A stretch of 57,642 bases of DNA from an uncultured Flavobacteriales bacterium (GCA_905479995.1 CAJQON010000008.1:1-57642), one strand, 5' to 3'. Shown: positions 42,199-51,400, counted from the first letter of the stretch. The notes: generated by a model not told the origin, from the letters alone. Translations and numbers: made by a program.

Positions 42199-42708
42199 TT
42201 AATAGTCCCACGATTTGTATTGTGCGTTGTTTTCTTTCATGTCTTCAAAAAGCCAAACCATTCTATCCAAATACCAACTCTTTCCTAAGTAAGCTAATGA
42301 TACTCCTAATATTGCTCCCAAAACAGAGTAAAATACAGTTGCCCAAATAGCTAAGATCATCCCTATAAAAGAAATTAAGTTTAATATTTTATGAATTGGT
42401 TTGTTATGAATTTTTGGTATTGCAACCTTATCTCTATTTAAAAAAACGCGTTCACCCATTACCGCTTTTGAAGTCCAGTTTTTAGTTGATTTTGGTTTTG
42501 GAAAAAATACAGGATTAAAAAACATCCAAAGGATCGATATTACTCCTGGAAGTAAGCACCACCAACTGATCCATATTCTACTCCAAAAAGCTATAATGAT
42601 AATTGGTAAAACAGAATACCTTGACCAAACACTCCAAGGATTAGCATGTCTCAACCAATTTTCATCTGTTAGGTTAAATACCTTCGCTATTTTTCTTTCT
42701 TGTGTCAT
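42199..42708 (-). CDS. Membrane protein resembling DUF6653
   Basis: 169 aa with about four hydrophobic segments in two pairs (about residues 30-65 and 108-140). ENWLRHANPWSVWSRYS and FFNPVFFPKPKSTKNWTSKA are the conserved-looking blocks, which I associate from memory with DUF6653. The function is unknown. It follows the DUF2306 gene by 3 nt. Confidence 0.65.
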   Translation of the reverse strand: MTQERKIAKVFNLTDENWLRHANPWSVWSRYSVLPIIIIAFWSRIWISWWCLLPGVISILWMFFNPVFFPKPKSTKNWTSKAVMGERVFLNRDKVAIPKIHNKPIHKILNLISFIGMILAIWATVFYSVLGAILGVSLAYLGKSWYLDRMVWLFEDMKENNAQYKSWDY

Positions 42709-42711
42709 TTT

Positions 42712-43323
42712 TTATTTTAACTTAATAGATCTATTTCTTATAATTAAAAAAGCAACAAATAAGTTTGTTAACCAACTTTCCCAGGCAGAAACTTGATAGG
42801 CAGCCATTTCATCATTTAGCAGTAAATTAAGTAGTGGATTCCATATTCTAAATGTTACTGCTGAAAAAGAAAGCGCATAACTATAAATCATCAGATTCCT
42901 ATGCATTTTCAGTTGACCTTTTCTTACAGCAATTACTGCCATTATCGTAACGTAAAACCAAACAATTGAAGCTGATACAAAACCAAGAGAAGCAACCCAA
43001 CCTCCATCTGCATAAAATGCAATATAAACGCCAGTAGATGAACTTATTAAAACAGAGCTTACATAAAAATAACCCAACATTTTATGTGCTTTTCTCCATT
43101 TTGTAAGTAATCTTTTTGAAAACAGACACCATCCAACTGTTAACGCTATCCCTCCATACAAGACATGAAGTAAAAATAAAAAGCTCCAAATGGTGTTATT
43201 TTGCAATTCTCTTGGTTTTGATAGCATCAATGAAAAAGGAGTCTCCAATACAATGTGAATTATAGCATAAAACCCTACAATTATTGCTAATCCAATCCCA
43301 ATTATTTTTAGAATTATTTTCAT
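42712..43323 (-). CDS. DUF2306-type membrane protein
   Basis: 203 aa with about six transmembrane helices and conserved histidines inside them (LLHVLYGGIALTVGW, HKMLGYFYVSSVL, LKMHRNLMIYSYAL). This pattern fits the DUF2306 family, whose paired membrane His residues suggest heme binding. It is the first gene of the four-gene unit, starting just beyond the terminator of the TonB receptor gene. Confidence 0.75.
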   Translation of the reverse strand: MKIILKIIGIGLAIIVGFYAIIHIVLETPFSLMLSKPRELQNNTIWSFLFLLHVLYGGIALTVGWCLFSKRLLTKWRKAHKMLGYFYVSSVLISSSTGVYIAFYADGGWVASLGFVSASIVWFYVTIMAVIAVRKGQLKMHRNLMIYSYALSFSAVTFRIWNPLLNLLLNDEMAAYQVSAWESWLTNLFVAFLIIRNRSIKLK

Positions 43324-43341
43324 AGTTTATGATTTTATAAT

Positions 43342-43378
43342 AAAAAATCCCAGTCCAATTAGAATTAATTGAACCGGG
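43342..43378 (-). terminator. Terminator of the TonB receptor gene
   Basis: On the minus strand a 13-bp stem (CCCGGTTCAATTA with TAATTGGACTGGG, including G-T pairs) is followed by ATTTTTTA, beginning 9 nt after the stop codon. Confidence 0.88.
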
Positions 43379-43386
43379 AAGTTTAA

Positions 43387-45795
43387 CTAAAAATTAATAG
43401 TATACTTTAAGTTTGGTAATGGTGGCCATTGTCTAACAGATTCAATAGATTGCTTATTATCATCGTAATATTCGCTCACTTTTGAATCATTTCCTGAAGC
43501 ATTTAATAAATCAAACTTCAATTCATGTGTAGTTTTTTTTCTGTTGACTTTATAAGCGGTAGAAAAATTCAAGAAGAATATATCATCCCCTTTCTCTGAG
43601 TAATTATCACCAACCAATTCTTCTTCACCCGATAATTTTGAAGCTTCTAAATCAATTGCATTGTATCTGTTTCCACCTTGGAATCCACCTTTAAGACTAA
43701 TCATTAATGTCTTGTTCTTTTTAGGGCTTCCTACTTTAAACTCTTTTCCTATTAGAAAGTTTGCGTTAAAGTTTCCATTGTATCTTGAGTCTACCCAACT
43801 TCCTGCTAATGTTTTATATTGAGATTCGAATATTGAAGCTGTAGCCAGGTAATAAAATCCCTTTGAAAAGTAACGCTCTAATGTTAATTCTATCCCATAG
43901 TTTCTACCTACTCCTTCACTCACTAATTCTTTATCCGTTGACCATTGTTTTTGATTAACAGTTGAATAATTACTAGTCACGTCATTTTCAACGGCTATAT
44001 CATATAAATCTTGATAATACAGTTCTGTTTTAAAGTGTGCATTTTCGCTAAATTGGATGTCATACCCTAATACATAATGATTCGCTTTTGGCAATTTTAA
44101 ATCTCTATTAGGCTCAGTAGTCACTCCATTATCATCTGTTATTTTAGTTGTATAATCTAATAATGATTCAATTTTACTGTGCATACCAAAACCTGCAGAT
44201 AATGTTTGATTGCCTTTTACTTTATAACTTAATCCTAATCTTGGCTCAATTGAATAATTATTATTTAAACTAAAAGCTAGTACGTGTACCCCAGAAACTG
44301 CTGTTAATTTATCATTAAAACGGTGCTTCCAAGTTCCATGCATTTGCTGATAAGAAGAGCTTTCTTTAACGTCAGTAATTTGATCAAAATCATTAGCTAA
44401 CACTCTATTTTTATAGTTCATGTCATAATTTAAGCTCGTGTAAATTATTCCTGCTGATATTTTATTTTTTGCATTTAGTTTTTTATGTAATGTTGTTGCC
44501 GTTTTAATAGTATACTTAGCCATTACTGCTCTTTGATCTAATAAATAATCTATATCATTTATTCTATTTTCAATATCTATATCTGTTCCAGTACTAGACA
44601 TAGAAACATTACTCTTTAAATAAGTGTTCTTGTCAAAAATGTAAGAATGACCAACAGCTCCAAATGCAACATGATTTTTATTCGTAACTTTTCTAATAAT
44701 AGAATCATTTTCTTCAGAAAAAGTTTCTTCTGCATTAATACTACTTATGCCTCCAAAACCAAATACTTTAAAAATACCTGCTTTTTTTGTTGGTAAATGA
44801 AAATTAAAAGCTGCATCTTGATATTTAGGAATACCACCACCAAAATCAACTAACCCTGCCTCATCTAAAATCGATAAAGTTGAATATCGATAATTTGCTA
44901 AGTAAGACGCTTTTCCGCCCTTCTTAAATGGTCCTTCAACCGTAAAGTCTGTTCCTAATAGTCCCATTCCAAAACTGTATTCTCTTTTTTCGTTATTACC
45001 CTGTCTTAATTTTACATCAAAAACACCTGATGTTGCATTACCATACTCTGGAGCAAAGGCTGCCGTATGAAATTCTGAGTTAGCCAACATGCTACTATTT
45101 AAGGCATTAATTGGTCCACCTGAAGCACCTTCACCTGCAAAATGATTCGGGTTAGGAATCTCTACCCCATCCATTTGCCAAAGTATCCCTCTTGGTGAAT
45201 TCCCTCTTACTATAATATCATTACTTCCATCAGCACTGTTACTTGCTCCGGCAAAATTACCTGCCATACGAGCCGGATCTCCTAATGTACCTGCATATTG
45301 CTTCGCATCTTCTGTAGAAAATTGTCTAGAACTAATTATTGCCATTTCATTTAATGGCTCATCCTTTTTAGTATGAGCAACTATTGCAAATTCTTCTAGT
45401 TGATTAACACTCTCAGTTAAAGCAATATTTAAAAAGACCTCTTTAGCAGAATTTACTACCAAATTGGGCATTACTTTCTTTTCGTAACCGATGTACGATA
45501 TCTCTATCGTGACACGACCGATAGGTACATCCTCCAATTTAAAGTATCCATCAATATCTGTAGCTGAACCTATAAATGGGCTTGATCCTACTACTATTAC
45601 TGTAGCTCCAATTGCTGGAAATTCTGAATCAGCATCAACAATTCTACCTCTGATTGATTGCGTTAATTCTTGTGCAGCACCAATGAGTGTAAATAATAAT
45701 AAAGTTGTAGTTAATGTTAATCTTAATAAATTCATCGTTGTATTGTTTAAGTTGTTGATTAATAAGTTTGATTTGTTAGTTATTTGATTTTTCAT
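43387..45795 (-). CDS. TonB-dependent outer-membrane receptor
   Basis: 802 aa from the ATG at 45795. A start at 45735 would give a more ordinary signal peptide (MNLLRLTLTTTLLLFTLIGA). A farther start at 45852 would overlap the upstream gene. The mature protein begins with a carboxypeptidase-regulatory-like domain (SIRGRIVDADSEFPAIGATV, about residues 45-125). The plug follows (DIIVRGNSPRGILWQMDGVE, PNPNHFAGEGASGG), then the 22-strand barrel. No SusD partner is adjacent, so the substrate may be a small molecule, metal complex or peptide. It lies 16 nt after the small periplasmic protein gene. Confidence 0.9.
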   Translation of the reverse strand: MKNQITNKSNLLINNLNNTTMNLLRLTLTTTLLLFTLIGAAQELTQSIRGRIVDADSEFPAIGATVIVVGSSPFIGSATDIDGYFKLEDVPIGRVTIEISYIGYEKKVMPNLVVNSAKEVFLNIALTESVNQLEEFAIVAHTKKDEPLNEMAIISSRQFSTEDAKQYAGTLGDPARMAGNFAGASNSADGSNDIIVRGNSPRGILWQMDGVEIPNPNHFAGEGASGGPINALNSSMLANSEFHTAAFAPEYGNATSGVFDVKLRQGNNEKREYSFGMGLLGTDFTVEGPFKKGGKASYLANYRYSTLSILDEAGLVDFGGGIPKYQDAAFNFHLPTKKAGIFKVFGFGGISSINAEETFSEENDSIIRKVTNKNHVAFGAVGHSYIFDKNTYLKSNVSMSSTGTDIDIENRINDIDYLLDQRAVMAKYTIKTATTLHKKLNAKNKISAGIIYTSLNYDMNYKNRVLANDFDQITDVKESSSYQQMHGTWKHRFNDKLTAVSGVHVLAFSLNNNYSIEPRLGLSYKVKGNQTLSAGFGMHSKIESLLDYTTKITDDNGVTTEPNRDLKLPKANHYVLGYDIQFSENAHFKTELYYQDLYDIAVENDVTSNYSTVNQKQWSTDKELVSEGVGRNYGIELTLERYFSKGFYYLATASIFESQYKTLAGSWVDSRYNGNFNANFLIGKEFKVGSPKKNKTLMISLKGGFQGGNRYNAIDLEASKLSGEEELVGDNYSEKGDDIFFLNFSTAYKVNRKKTTHELKFDLLNASGNDSKVSEYYDDNKQSIESVRQWPPLPNLKYTINF

Positions 45796-45811
45796 AGTTG
45801 TAGTTATTAAG

Positions 45812-46246
45812 TTATTTTTTGATAAAAGAGAAATTGTAATTATGGACTTCATTCAAATCAACCGATCCAGAAATTTTGATTTCTTTTAAATGCTCTACCA
45901 GTTGATTTTTTATTACTTCATTCGAATAATTCATTTGAAGAATATCTAATTGCCCAGCCTCATTAATTTTAAAACTTACTTTAACAAAGTCCGTTTTATC
46001 TTTTAGCAAAGACAATTCACCATTCCTAAATTTCACAGTTTCTTCAATTTGTTCATTAAGGTTGTTCTCTCCGCTTGCATATACATTATTAATAAGAGAG
46101 GAGAATACTATTGTTAAAAGCATTATCATTAGTTTAAGTTGAGCTTCAATATCTTTTTGAGTAAATCCAAAATCAAATGAATTTTCCTCTTGTTTTGATT
46201 TGTTTAAAAAAGCAAATGCTTTAATTATTGTTTTTAGCGTTTTCAT
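45812..46246 (-). CDS. Small exported protein upstream of the TonB receptor
   Basis: 144 aa from the ATG at 46246; an upstream start adds an unlikely leader. A hydrophobic stretch at residues 40-58 (MIMLLTIVFSSLINNVYA) could be a signal anchor, or a true signal peptide if translation starts at residue 40. The exported part VKVSFKINEAGQLDILQMNY ... VEHLKEIKI has the look of a TonB-C or similar alpha/beta domain. Its position just before a receptor gene supports a link to it. The function is unproven. Confidence 0.6.
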   Translation of the reverse strand: MKTLKTIIKAFAFLNKSKQEENSFDFGFTQKDIEAQLKLMIMLLTIVFSSLINNVYASGENNLNEQIEETVKFRNGELSLLKDKTDFVKVSFKINEAGQLDILQMNYSNEVIKNQLVEHLKEIKISGSVDLNEVHNYNFSFIKK

Positions 46247-46412
46247 AATTATTGTTTTGTGATTAATTATGAGGCAAAGTAACGAGGTCAACAAGGACTG
46301 TACGACCAAGTGTATAGGGATCAAGAAAGTAGTGGTCCAACCTTATAGGATTAACAGTCAATGCTCTGATTGTCAGATATTTAAAATAGAAAAGAAAAGC
46401 ATGCGAAAAGAA

Positions 46413-46454
46413 GTCCAGAATGATAGGGGAAGTGATTAGCTCACTAATTTGGAC
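46413..46454 (-). terminator. Possible terminator after the AraC-type gene
   Basis: Nested inverted repeats (outer GTCCA/TGGAC, inner AGTGA/TCACT) on the minus strand are followed by TTCTTTTCGC. The T-run is broken, so this is tentative. The rest of 46247-46468 holds a GGTC-N14-GACC repeat near the predicted promoter of the receptor operon. Confidence 0.3.
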
Positions 46455-46468
46455 CTCTATTTAGAAAA

Positions 46469-47599
46469 TTATAAGGTATTTATATACTGAGATGGTGTTA
46501 AACCTGTATACTTTTTAAAAATAGCATTAAAGCTACTTTTTGAGTTAAATCCACAATCGTAAGCCAGTGAAAGAAGTGTGTAATTTTTATTTGTTGGATC
46601 AACCATCTTTTCTTTCACTAACTCAACTCGATAACCATTAACAAAATCAAAAAAATTCTTGTCTAGATTTTCATTAATTACTTGTGACAAATGATTCGTA
46701 GAAATTTCAAGTGCTGACGCCACATCTTTTAAAGCTAATTTTCCTTCTAAATAAGGAGCCTCTTCATCCATATATTGTAACAACTGTTGAAGGTATTTTT
46801 CTGAAGCCTCTTTCTTTAAACTAGACTTTTGGTATTGATTAACAGGTGTTTCTTTTACTTTTTTCGGTGCTGACGCAGTAGTCTTTGGAGCTGCATAAAT
46901 AACTTGCTGTTTAATCCCAAAAAATCCATAAAAAAAGACAGCCACTGTAACCGAACCATAAATAATATCAGATCCTGTTCTATTTGTAATTAAATCAGTA
47001 TAATCTGTTAAAGCATTAACAACTACAACAACACTCCACATCACAATTAATACTAGAATTAGGTATTTCAACCACTCTAAATCAATCTCTTCTGTGTAGG
47101 AGAAATTTCGTCCAATATTCCGCTTATGTTTTCTTAACTTAATTAAAGACCATATCATATAAAAAGGGCCTAAGTATATATTAAATAAGCTACTAAAAAA
47201 AATAACATATGTAAACTCATGCTTTAGTTTGAAAATTATTTCAACTGGAGGACTATCATTTCCAAAAACAGTAAAAAGTATAAGGGTAGTAAAAATCAAA
47301 TAAGGAGATAAATGTATTAAATAACTCCACTTTAGTCGTTGAACTTTACTGATAATGATACTTACATAGATAAATGCAAGTGCACCTTCCAACATTGGGA
47401 AATTAGTTGAAAAAGCATCAAAAATTTGGAAATCGTCAATTGTTCCTACAACATTCATGTAATAGGAATACAGATGGGTTCCCATGAATAACAGCCAAAT
47501 AGCAAGATATTTGTCAGCCAACATTTTGTTCTTCTTCATGAAGACCAATAAGGCTAAAAAAACTGCTTGTATTGACCCTATTAAAAAAACAACTTCCAT
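46469..47599 (-). CDS. Membrane-bound AraC-type regulator
   Basis: 376 aa. About seven transmembrane helices fill residues 1-235, a cytoplasmic linker follows, and an AraC helix-turn-helix pair spans about 275-375 (LALKDVASALEISTNHLSQV, LLSLAYDCGFNSKSSFNAIF, KKYTGLTPSQYI). Such 7TM-AraC fusions are common in Bacteroidota and presumably sense a membrane or extracellular signal. It sits upstream of the TonB receptor pair on the same strand and is the likely regulator of it. A perfect -7 box ends 5 nt before its ATG. Confidence 0.85.
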   Translation of the reverse strand: MEVVFLIGSIQAVFLALLVFMKKNKMLADKYLAIWLLFMGTHLYSYYMNVVGTIDDFQIFDAFSTNFPMLEGALAFIYVSIIISKVQRLKWSYLIHLSPYLIFTTLILFTVFGNDSPPVEIIFKLKHEFTYVIFFSSLFNIYLGPFYMIWSLIKLRKHKRNIGRNFSYTEEIDLEWLKYLILVLIVMWSVVVVVNALTDYTDLITNRTGSDIIYGSVTVAVFFYGFFGIKQQVIYAAPKTTASAPKKVKETPVNQYQKSSLKKEASEKYLQQLLQYMDEEAPYLEGKLALKDVASALEISTNHLSQVINENLDKNFFDFVNGYRVELVKEKMVDPTNKNYTLLSLAYDCGFNSKSSFNAIFKKYTGLTPSQYINTL

Positions 47600-47604
47600 T
47601 GACG

Positions 47605-47612
47605 CAAAAATA
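47605..47612 (-). promoter_or_regulatory. -7 box TATTTTTG of the AraC-type gene
   Basis: TATTTTTG on the minus strand matches TAnnTTTG, with 5 nt between its G and the ATG. The predicted transcript is leaderless or nearly so. Confidence 0.5.
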
Positions 47613-47654
47613 GTATTATAAATTTATTCTCATATTAAATTTAGAAACACTGTT

Positions 47655-48746
47655 CTAAATTGTAAACAACATTACATCATTCTCTTTCCCACGTAAATTA
47701 ACTTTTCCTATTTTCTTAGGAACTAAATTTGACGGGACTTCTTTTAGGGCATTAAGTAAGTGTTCTGAGAACAATAGATTTACCTTATACTCATTACATT
47801 TCGATTGGATTCGAGCAGCAGTATTCAAAACATCTCCAGAAAATGCAATATCTCTTTTTACAATACCTACCTCTCCCACCATTACAGAACCATGATGCAG
47901 TCCTGCTTTAAATTTGGGCACAATACCATCAAAAGTCTCCGTATAATACTTTCCATTTTTTCTTAAACTCTCTTGTATCTCAAAAAAGCAAGTGATACAG
48001 TTAGCATTGGTTGTTCCTGCTTTCATTTTCCAACTTACAACAATTTCATCACCAACGTATTGGTATATTTCACCTCCAGAGTTTAGAATACTCATTGTAG
48101 AATCTTTAAAAACAGCCTTTATGAAATTAAAATATCGTTCCTCTCCTAATTGCTCTGCAATAGTAGTAGAACCTTTAAGGTCTAAAAACATAAAAATTCG
48201 TTCCTCTTTTTTGGGGTCAAAGTACCTTCCTAAAAGGAAAGATTTAAACACCCCAGGGCCGTATTTATCATTCACGAGTAAAGCAATTATGGTAACTGCC
48301 ACTATAAATAACCACTTGATGTAGCTAATTAATTCATCTAACCCTCCAATTCCACTCACCGCTGTAGTGAAGGCACTAACAATATCAATCTCAAATTGAT
48401 TCATTAGAAAAGTTATCTTACTAATTATTCCCACAATAAAATAGAGAGCCGTAAATGATAATAAAATGCTTAATAATGAATTTCGATAAGATTTTTCTCT
48501 TAACCACCTTTCCCAATAAAACACCATAAGTAAGCCTCCTATAAGCCCTGCAGAAATACCCGTTACAACAGCCCCTATAAAATAATCTAGAACTAATGTT
48601 GGATTTAAAGGTATGTCAAATTCAGTTACTGTGGAGTACCCTGTGTAAAATGTAAAGATGGAAAACATCACATAAAAAAAGGTAATCCATAAAACTTTTT
48701 CAATCTTTCCTTTTAATATGATGTATTTACTTATTTGCTTCGACAT
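47655..48746 (-). CDS. Membrane class III adenylate/guanylate cyclase
   Basis: 363 aa. Four transmembrane helices (about residues 15-160) anchor a C-terminal class III catalytic domain (about 183-363). The metal aspartates are D189 in FMFLDLKGST and D233 in QYVGDEIVV. The transition-state N308 and R312 are in VLNTAARIQ. The lysine that normally reads adenine (K before t-x-GD) appears as Q229, so ATP or GTP preference cannot be told. It shares the island with two cNMP-fold (Crp-type) regulators, which makes a local signalling link conceivable. Confidence 0.88.
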   Translation of the reverse strand: MSKQISKYIILKGKIEKVLWITFFYVMFSIFTFYTGYSTVTEFDIPLNPTLVLDYFIGAVVTGISAGLIGGLLMVFYWERWLREKSYRNSLLSILLSFTALYFIVGIISKITFLMNQFEIDIVSAFTTAVSGIGGLDELISYIKWLFIVAVTIIALLVNDKYGPGVFKSFLLGRYFDPKKEERIFMFLDLKGSTTIAEQLGEERYFNFIKAVFKDSTMSILNSGGEIYQYVGDEIVVSWKMKAGTTNANCITCFFEIQESLRKNGKYYTETFDGIVPKFKAGLHHGSVMVGEVGIVKRDIAFSGDVLNTAARIQSKCNEYKVNLLFSEHLLNALKEVPSNLVPKKIGKVNLRGKENDVMLFTI

Positions 48747-48837
48747 TGATAAACATTACTTAGTGGTAAATATAATAAAATTGGTAAGATATATTTAGTA
48801 TGATTTGCTAGTGTATTAGAATGTTTATATTCGTTGA

Positions 48838-49752
48838 ATCAAATACCTGCTTACCATACTATTATTATTTGTTGGAAGTTATCTGTGTTCGCAAACTGTT
48901 ATAGATACATCTTCTTCAGAAGAACAACCTATTCCTCCAACTATCAGTTTTGGTGTTGATTATTTTTCACCCAGTTTCATGAGTGAAACCGTAGCTCCTG
49001 GTGCAGAGAATTTAAAGCTTCAATTAACTGAATGGAATTTTGGAATAAAAATACCCGATCAAATAAATGAGAAAAACACCATCACTCATGGTTTTAATTA
49101 CAGCCAACTAAACATTGATTATATAGATCTAAAAGTAGATTTAGGGGCTAAAGTAACAACTACTCACATTGTTGAATACGAGTTAACTTGGATGAAAACA
49201 TTAAGTGAAAAATGGGATTTGATGACCATTATCAACCCCGGGCTGGCTTCGGAATTCAAGAGTGATTTATCTGTAAATGATTTAATACTAACTGTTGCAA
49301 GCATAGGTATTCGTAAATACACTGACAAATTAGCAATTGGTTATGGGATAGGGTTTAGCCCTGATTTTGGAACACATTTTCCGATGCCAGTTTTGGCAAT
49401 GAGATGGAATAATGGGAAAAACATGAAGATTGAAACCATCTTACCCATTAGTTTTAGTTTTGCTTATCGTCCAAATTCAGTTTTTGATTTAGGGTTTGAT
49501 TTCAATGTTCATGGTAGTAAATATCATGGAGCTCCATCCACCTACGGAGTAGATAATCCACAATTGAGATATTCAGTTGTCAAAGGAGGCCCTTCTATCA
49601 TCTTTAATTTATTACCATGGCTTCACCTGAAATGTAAGGGCGGTTATACTTTATTTCGAAGGCTCGAGTTTTATGATGGTCTAATTGAGGCAGGAAGCTT
49701 TGATATTAAACAAGCTGGATTCCTTTCATTTAAATTAATTGTTGGGGAGTAA
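48838..49752 (+). CDS. Outer-membrane beta-barrel protein with atypical start
   Basis: From 48838 the frame encodes a signal peptide (KYLLTILLLFVGSYLCSQ), a short linker (TVIDTSSSEEQPIPPT) and a barrel-like domain (ISFGVDYFSPSFM ... SFDIKQAGFLSFKLIVG), resembling DUF6268-type proteins. An in-frame TGA lies just before 48838, and no ATG, GTG or TTG opens the signal-peptide part. The first standard start is the ATG at 48979, which would remove the signal peptide and the first strand. Either the gene starts at ATC (48838) or CTG (48847), or the start has been damaged. A -7-like box TATATTCG at 48826-48833 would place the transcript start at about 48837. Confidence 0.65.
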   Translation: MKYLLTILLLFVGSYLCSQTVIDTSSSEEQPIPPTISFGVDYFSPSFMSETVAPGAENLKLQLTEWNFGIKIPDQINEKNTITHGFNYSQLNIDYIDLKVDLGAKVTTTHIVEYELTWMKTLSEKWDLMTIINPGLASEFKSDLSVNDLILTVASIGIRKYTDKLAIGYGIGFSPDFGTHFPMPVLAMRWNNGKNMKIETILPISFSFAYRPNSVFDLGFDFNVHGSKYHGAPSTYGVDNPQLRYSVVKGGPSIIFNLLPWLHLKCKGGYTLFRRLEFYDGLIEAGSFDIKQAGFLSFKLIVGE

Positions 49753-49794
49753 ATTTTTGTATTTTTTTAATGTTTGTAGATCTAAGTCAAATTT

Positions 49795-49827
49795 AATCTA
49801 CTGGAGCAATTTAGGCTCCAGTAGATT
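49795..49827. terminator. Perfect 13-bp palindrome between convergent genes
   Basis: The arms AATCTACTGGAGC (49795-49807) and GCTCCAGTAGATT (49815-49827) pair without a mismatch around a 7-nt loop. It lies between the plus-strand barrel gene and the minus-strand frameshifted gene, so a bidirectional terminator is likely. The 3' T-tract is short on both strands. The rest of 49753-49987 is AT-rich with nothing coding that I can see. Confidence 0.6.
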
Positions 49828-49987
49828 TGTAGTAATGCAAATGTCCTATTTCAGAATTTTAGAAAATAGTTGGTTATAGAGACTAATTAGTTTGATGGTT
49901 AAAACACTCTTATTTTTTTAGTAGAAATTCAATTTTCTAAATTTAGATAATGTGCGCTTTAGAAGCCACTGTCTCACCTGGAGGATG

Positions 49988-50964
49988 CTACTGCATTTTA
50001 GTTAACCACCTTACACAGTTAACAAAGAGGGCTGCATTTTCACATTCAGGATCATGAATAGTTACTGGAATTTTTTCATCTCCGAGTAACAAATCCAGGC
50101 TTCTAAACATTCCCTGATCTGTTGCAATAATAACTCTACCTGCCCCGTATTCGAATCCAATCATTCCAGCATAAGAATCGGAATATTCTTTGATGGTCAT
50201 CCTTCCCGAGGAAGAATGGGAATAGTTTATTGTGTTGTTAGGGAATGATAAAATCTCATCTTCAGGGTTTCTAAACACTCCTGCACCACATAAGAATTTT
50301 ACAGTATCTGATAAAAGGTTTCCGACTTGGCATTTGCAAATACAGGGTGTTTCATATTCATCATTCCGTTGGTAGGTGTCATAATAAAATGACTACATCG
50401 ATCACCGTTATGTCCTGGTGAATCAGGGTGAGAAGCATACCCATCTCTGAATTTTACGCTAAAAGCTTCAAGTAAAGGTAGGGCACCACTTCCTCCAGGG
50501 AAATGACTTAAATACAACATTAAACTTCCACCGTTGTAAACATAGGTTGCTATATCAATGACTTCCTGATCCTTAATTGGAGATTTGTATAGAATTTCTG
50601 TTTTGCCTCCGTTGTTCAAGACAATTTGGTCGTTTGGTACTCCGTGTATGATGAGTAAATCGGGACTAGTTTCATTTAGCTTATTACTGTCTAGATTTTC
50701 GTCTGTAAAATTTACGTTATAACCGTCAGCTCCCATTATTCTTAACATCTCTCTTGCTGTTTGCTTTCCGTAAGATAAAGAGTAGATTGTATTGTGTGAT
50801 TGATCGATTAATACTTTCTTGCCGTGTTGCTCTTTTAAGGATTCAAATTGATAGTTGAATAAAGTATCGAATTCTGCCTCTACGGTTGCTTGCGTTTTTT
50901 GAGCAAATAGGTTATAGCTAAGAACTAGCATTAACGCTACACATATTTGTTTTAAATGCTTCAT
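49988..50964 (-). pseudogene. Frameshifted secreted GATase1/DUF4350-like protein gene
   Basis: Two frames on the minus strand form one protein of about 325 residues. The first (221 aa) has a signal peptide (MKHLKQICVALMLVLSYNLFA) and a Rossmann-like GATase1/IFT52-type domain (KVLIDQSHNTIY, DLLIIHGVPND, LSHFPGGSGAL). It ends abruptly at SETFYQIL. The second frame resumes as SDTVKFLCGAGVFRNPEDEI and completes the domain (AGRVIIATDQGMFR ... VRWLTKM). One extra T in the TTTT tract following GAAACC (about 50319-50322) would join them. It is either an inactivated gene or a homopolymer sequencing error. Confidence 0.75.
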
Positions 50965-50989
50965 TGTTTTTAGGTTTTGATAATTGATG

Positions 50990-51385
50990 TTATTTATTGA
51001 ATTTTAGCTGAGTTAGAAAGTGGTACTGAAAATACCCAAAAAGCCCTACAATAACTGCTACACTGGCAATAATAATATTTCCAATTGGAGTGATGTTAAA
51101 AGGATTTAAAATGATTAATGCAGCACTACCTGCAACCCATGCACAGTCCTGAATAACGATAAACTTTATTTGACTATGACTCAATTCTCTTTTAGTTCCG
51201 TTATATATAAGAGAAACCGCAAAAAGTAATAACCCAATTCCGATATATTGTAAAACGCTATTGTTTTCTATATGCATAAGGTTTGCAATTGAGTTTGACA
51301 ATATTGTTAATACTAGTGCTGATACGATTGTGAATGCAGCGTTAATTTTTAAAATGTTTCTAAGTTTTTTTTCTGTTGATTTCAT
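50990..51385 (-). CDS. Four-helix membrane protein of unknown family
   Basis: 131 aa with four predicted transmembrane helices (AAFTIVSALVLTILSNSIAN; LQYIGIGLLLFAVSLIY; AWVAGSAALIILNPF; NIIIASVAVIVGLFGYFQYH). No catalytic motif is visible. It is 15 nt from the SRPBCC gene and 25 nt from the frameshifted gene, within the operon divergent from the AraC-type gene at 52571. Confidence 0.65.
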   Translation of the reverse strand: MKSTEKKLRNILKINAAFTIVSALVLTILSNSIANLMHIENNSVLQYIGIGLLLFAVSLIYNGTKRELSHSQIKFIVIQDCAWVAGSAALIILNPFNITPIGNIIIASVAVIVGLFGYFQYHFLTQLKFNK

Positions 51386-51400
51386 AATTTCTGAATTTTA

